The position numbers and the translations under genes were made by a program. The notes beneath the pieces were generated by a model, which saw only the letters and a program-made list of their open reading frames with translations, was not told where the DNA came from and made no database searches. Positions 61,818-64,000 of a DNA stretch of 64,000 nt are shown here, one piece after another. Origin of the DNA: Terasakiispira papahanaumokuakeensis (GTDB lineage Bacteria; Pseudomonadota; Gammaproteobacteria; Pseudomonadales; Halomonadaceae). The DNA lies in the NCBI RefSeq assembly GCF_001709345.1, contig NZ_MDTQ01000001.1:3413474-3477473 (forward strand), in the 5' to 3' direction. Positions within the stretch are counted from its first letter, which is position 1, and every line of letters starts with the position of its first letter.

Positions 61818-62603
61818 TCAATATTTTTCAGGGGCACCATATAACTCACCCTGTTTTTCTGCTTCGGTCACAGGAAACATCAGCTCTAAACCTGCATAAA
61901 CCATATCAGGCCATTGCTCAACATAAGCGTCCAAACCTCGAGCCACCATCGCCCCATCCCCTCCCGTTAGCAGTAATGGCACCTCGTAACCTAACCGCTG
62001 GCAACTCTGGCGATAACACTGATTAATCATACCGGTGACCGCCTGGTATATGCCCCTCGAAACAGCCTCTTGAGTGTTTTCTCCACATAACGCTAAATCA
62101 CGACTCTCCAGATCAGCCTCGACCGGCACTTCACGAGTCCCTAGCTTCAAACTTTCCTTCATGAGACGCACACCCGGCGCAATAAACCCTCCTTGGTGTT
62201 GACCCTCAGCCGTCACAATATCAATCGTCACTGCACTACCACAGTCCACCACACAGCAAGCGCCTCGATGATGATAGCCAGCGAGCACCCCCAGCCAACG
62301 ATCGACACCCAGCTTATCTGGCTGCAAATAACCATTGTGAACACCTGCAAATTGGACAGTTGAACGCGCCAAATGCATAGGCACCCGGAAGCGCCGACAA
62401 AGACGCTCAACGTCTCCAAGCACTTCTTGCCCCGCCACGTTAGACACCCTCACCATACGAATATCGCGTAAATCAGGGATATCCTCAGCATTACGCCAAC
62501 GGTCACGCGTCCACAAAAACCCCCGCTCTAAGATACAGCTGCTTTCACTCGACTTAAGGCGCCACTTGGTCATAGTATTGCCGATATCAAGATCCAAAAT
62601 CAT
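61818..62603 (-). CDS. coaX: Type III pantothenate kinase CoaX
   Basis: 261 residues from the ATG reading MILDLDIGNTMTKWRL, which overlaps the birA stop by 4 nt. ASKHA-fold kinase for the first step of CoA synthesis. Seen: DIGNTMTKW (phosphate loop), PDKLGVDRWLGVLAG, VVDCGSAVTIDIV and LLTGGDGA. It replaces the type I kinase (CoaA) that enterics have at this locus. An upstream in-frame extension lies inside birA and is excluded. Confidence 0.95.
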   Translation of the reverse strand: MILDLDIGNTMTKWRLKSSESSCILERGFLWTRDRWRNAEDIPDLRDIRMVRVSNVAGQEVLGDVERLCRRFRVPMHLARSTVQFAGVHNGYLQPDKLGVDRWLGVLAGYHHRGACCVVDCGSAVTIDIVTAEGQHQGGFIAPGVRLMKESLKLGTREVPVEADLESRDLALCGENTQEAVSRGIYQAVTGMINQCYRQSCQRLGYEVPLLLTGGDGAMVARGLDAYVEQWPDMVYAGLELMFPVTEAEKQGELYGAPEKY

Positions 62604-63577
62604 ACTTCCAACCTCACGCTGACCTCGCCTCCATGCAACCATTCTTGACGCCCATCTTCATGTTCCACCAGTAGCGCACCATCTGGCCCCGCATCGCCAA
62701 ACACAACTGACTCCTGAGCCATCCCTCGCAACACCCAGCCAGGCTGTCCGGAAAACAGATGCGCCTTATTCCAACGATCTCGCCATGATGCAAACCCCTC
62801 ACTCTCATAGCGAGACAAAACATCAGCTAGCCTGGTAATGAGTCCTGCGGCGACCATGTCTCTCTGAGGTAGTGAAGAGACGATATCGTTCAAACAAGTT
62901 GCGTGCTGATCTAAGTATTCCCGCTCTTCAGGCAGGAAGTTGATATTCAAACCACACCCCACCACGACTTGGCATTCACCACTTAAATCACCAACGACTT
63001 CAATGAGGATACCGGCTAACTTCGCCCCATGAGCATAAATATCATTGGGCCACTTAAGGCCTATACCCTCAGCCCCAAAAGACTGCAGCACTTCTTGAAT
63101 TGCCACGCCAATGGCCAAGCTCAACCCCTCCAACGCTTGGGCACCCGAGTGAAATTGCCAGCCCATTGAGAGGTAAAGATGACGACCAAAAGGACTTGCC
63201 CAGGCCCGACCACGACGACCACGCCCATGACGCTGCATTTCAGCCATGATGACTTGGCCGTGGATAGAGCCTTCTCGCCCACGCTGCATTAATGCCAAGT
63301 TCGTCGAGTCAATCACATCGACCAGGGTGAGATTTAGGCTGTCAACAAGATCGGCCTTAAGCCCCCTGCGAACCCCTTCAAGGGAGAGCAAGTCGAGCGG
63401 ACAGCGCAACCGATACCCTCGCCCTTTAACCGCTTCAACACTAAGACCATATTCATCGAGTTTTTGCAGCTGCTTCCAGACCGCAGTTCGGCTCACCCCT
63501 AGGCGATCGGCGAGCTCCTGTCCGGAGTGTAATTGACCATCAGCCAAGGTTGTCAGTACGTCATGCAATGCCATCAT
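62600..63577 (-). CDS. birA: Biotin-protein ligase / biotin operon repressor BirA
   Basis: About 325 residues. An N-terminal winged helix (GQLHSGQELADRLGVSRTAV) makes it the repressor-type ligase. The catalytic domain has the biotinyl-AMP loop RHGRGRRGRAWASPFG, LKWPNDIYAHGAKLAGILIE and GCGLNIN; the C-terminal SH3-like domain ends the protein. The ATG at 63577 is chosen because AGGGCGG lies just upstream and a possible -10 (TACAAT) at 63611-63606 would place transcription inside any longer version. Operon with coaX. Confidence 0.95.
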   Translation of the reverse strand: MMALHDVLTTLADGQLHSGQELADRLGVSRTAVWKQLQKLDEYGLSVEAVKGRGYRLRCPLDLLSLEGVRRGLKADLVDSLNLTLVDVIDSTNLALMQRGREGSIHGQVIMAEMQRHGRGRRGRAWASPFGRHLYLSMGWQFHSGAQALEGLSLAIGVAIQEVLQSFGAEGIGLKWPNDIYAHGAKLAGILIEVVGDLSGECQVVVGCGLNINFLPEEREYLDQHATCLNDIVSSLPQRDMVAAGLITRLADVLSRYESEGFASWRDRWNKAHLFSGQPGWVLRGMAQESVVFGDAGPDGALLVEHEDGRQEWLHGGEVSVRLEV

Positions 63578-63605
63578 TAACCGCCCTATCGATGCTAAGA
63601 CAAGC

Positions 63606-63611
63606 ATTGTA
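63606..63611 (-). promoter_or_regulatory. Possible -10 element of birA-coaX
   Basis: TACAAT on the minus strand, about 29 nt before the birA ATG. No convincing -35 at the usual distance. The rest of the region to 63860 shows no gene, only A/T-rich sequence with short TTTCAAT-type repeats. Confidence 0.3.
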
Positions 63612-63860
63612 CTTTATCCCTCAGCGAACGGGAGTGGTCATTGGTCGATGCAGCGCACAATCGACTAAATTTCAATATTTCAATTCAAAAAAGCGAGGAA
63701 AGGGATTCGATAGGCCAACCCGCACACAGAGAGCACAACACTGCCGAGGCCAAGGATTGATGGAGGGGTGTGATGGGCTGTGATTAATAGATATGGGTAG
63801 AGGGAGTTTTGGGGTTGAGCGCGTTTTTTATCCAGTGGATTTTGATTTGTACCCACAACG

Positions 63861-63890
63861 AAAAACGCCCTGCTCATTGAGCAGGGCGTT
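63861..63890 (-). terminator. Terminator of the rRNA operon
   Basis: On the minus strand AACGCCCTGCTC-AAT-GAGCAGGGCGTT is a perfect 12-bp stem followed by TTT, beginning a few nt past the 5S 3' end. Confidence 0.92.
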
Positions 63891-63897
63891 GGAATAG

Positions 63898-64000
63898 ATG
63901 CCTGACGATGACCTACTTTCACATGGGGAGACCCCACACTATCATCGGCGCTAAGTGGTTTCACTTCTGAGTTCGGCATGGGATCAGGTGGTGCCCACTC
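63898..64000 (-). rRNA. rrf: 5S ribosomal RNA, 3' portion
   Basis: The minus strand carries the 5S core CATGCCGAACTCAGAAGTGA, TAGCGCCGATGATAGTGTGG, and GGTCTCCCCATGTGA up to the 3' terminus ATCGTCAGGCAT. About 103 of 115-120 nt are present; the 5' end lies past the window edge. An rRNA operon therefore runs into this window from the right. Confidence 0.96.

Noticed and set aside
63680..63979. Minus-strand frame across the rRNA terminator and 5S rRNA
   Set aside because: It runs through the 5S gene and its terminator; a chance open frame.

Overview
The window is a chromosomal segment of a gammaproteobacterium. This rests on the uninterrupted secE-nusG-rplKAJL-rpoBC / rpsL-rpsG-fusA-tuf / S10-spc-alpha ribosomal super-cluster, on birA-coaX next to a tRNA Tyr-Gly-Thr cluster, and on uvrA, an MFS gene and ssb lying beside rplQ. 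The uvrA/MFS/ssb linkage and coaX (type III pantothenate kinase) beside birA point to the Pseudomonas/Oceanospirillales side of the class rather than the enterics. That placement is inferred from synteny and no species is claimed.

Layout. 1-8951 holds late cobalamin synthesis and nucleotide-loop assembly: cobQ (cut by the window edge), cobD and cbiB on the minus strand, cobT and cobC divergent on the plus strand, then cobU and cobS on the minus strand. The set is interrupted at 5002-7500 by an AhpD-like gene, a MocR/PdxR-type regulator and a GFA-type zinc protein. 8987-20474 carries plsC, a sugar-nucleotide reductase-like gene, two small genes of unknown function, the membrane pair qmcA-nfeD, a REC-GGDEF regulator with a very large CHASE/PAS hybrid kinase, and a secreted alpha/beta hydrolase. 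20490-27626 carries a SulP anion transporter with a persulfide-dioxygenase-like hydrolase, an EamA exporter with an AraC regulator, ssb and a YajR-like MFS gene. uvrA runs alone on the plus strand at 27927-30752.

30947-61126 is the translation/transcription core, all on the minus strand. It includes three small proteins that are easily missed (L36, L30, L29). Strong sigma-70-like promoters can be read in front of the S10, str, tRNA-Trp/secE and tRNA-Tyr/Gly/Thr units, and intrinsic terminators close most units. 61207-61690 holds four tRNAs (Trp, Thr, Gly, Tyr), 61818-63577 coaX and birA, and the right edge the 3' part of a 5S rRNA with its terminator, so an rRNA operon ends here.

No mobile element, CRISPR array, phage or defence system is visible, and I found no convincing wholly new system. 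The points most worth a second look are: inverted repeats that overlap or touch the -35 box of several translation-operon promoters; the missing second tuf gene between tRNA-Thr and tRNA-Trp; a five- to six-copy 15-bp tandem repeat upstream of the sulfur gene pair; the CHASE/PAS kinase coupled to a diguanylate cyclase; and iterated GGCAGCC motifs plus a perfect leader hairpin in the cob intergenic region.
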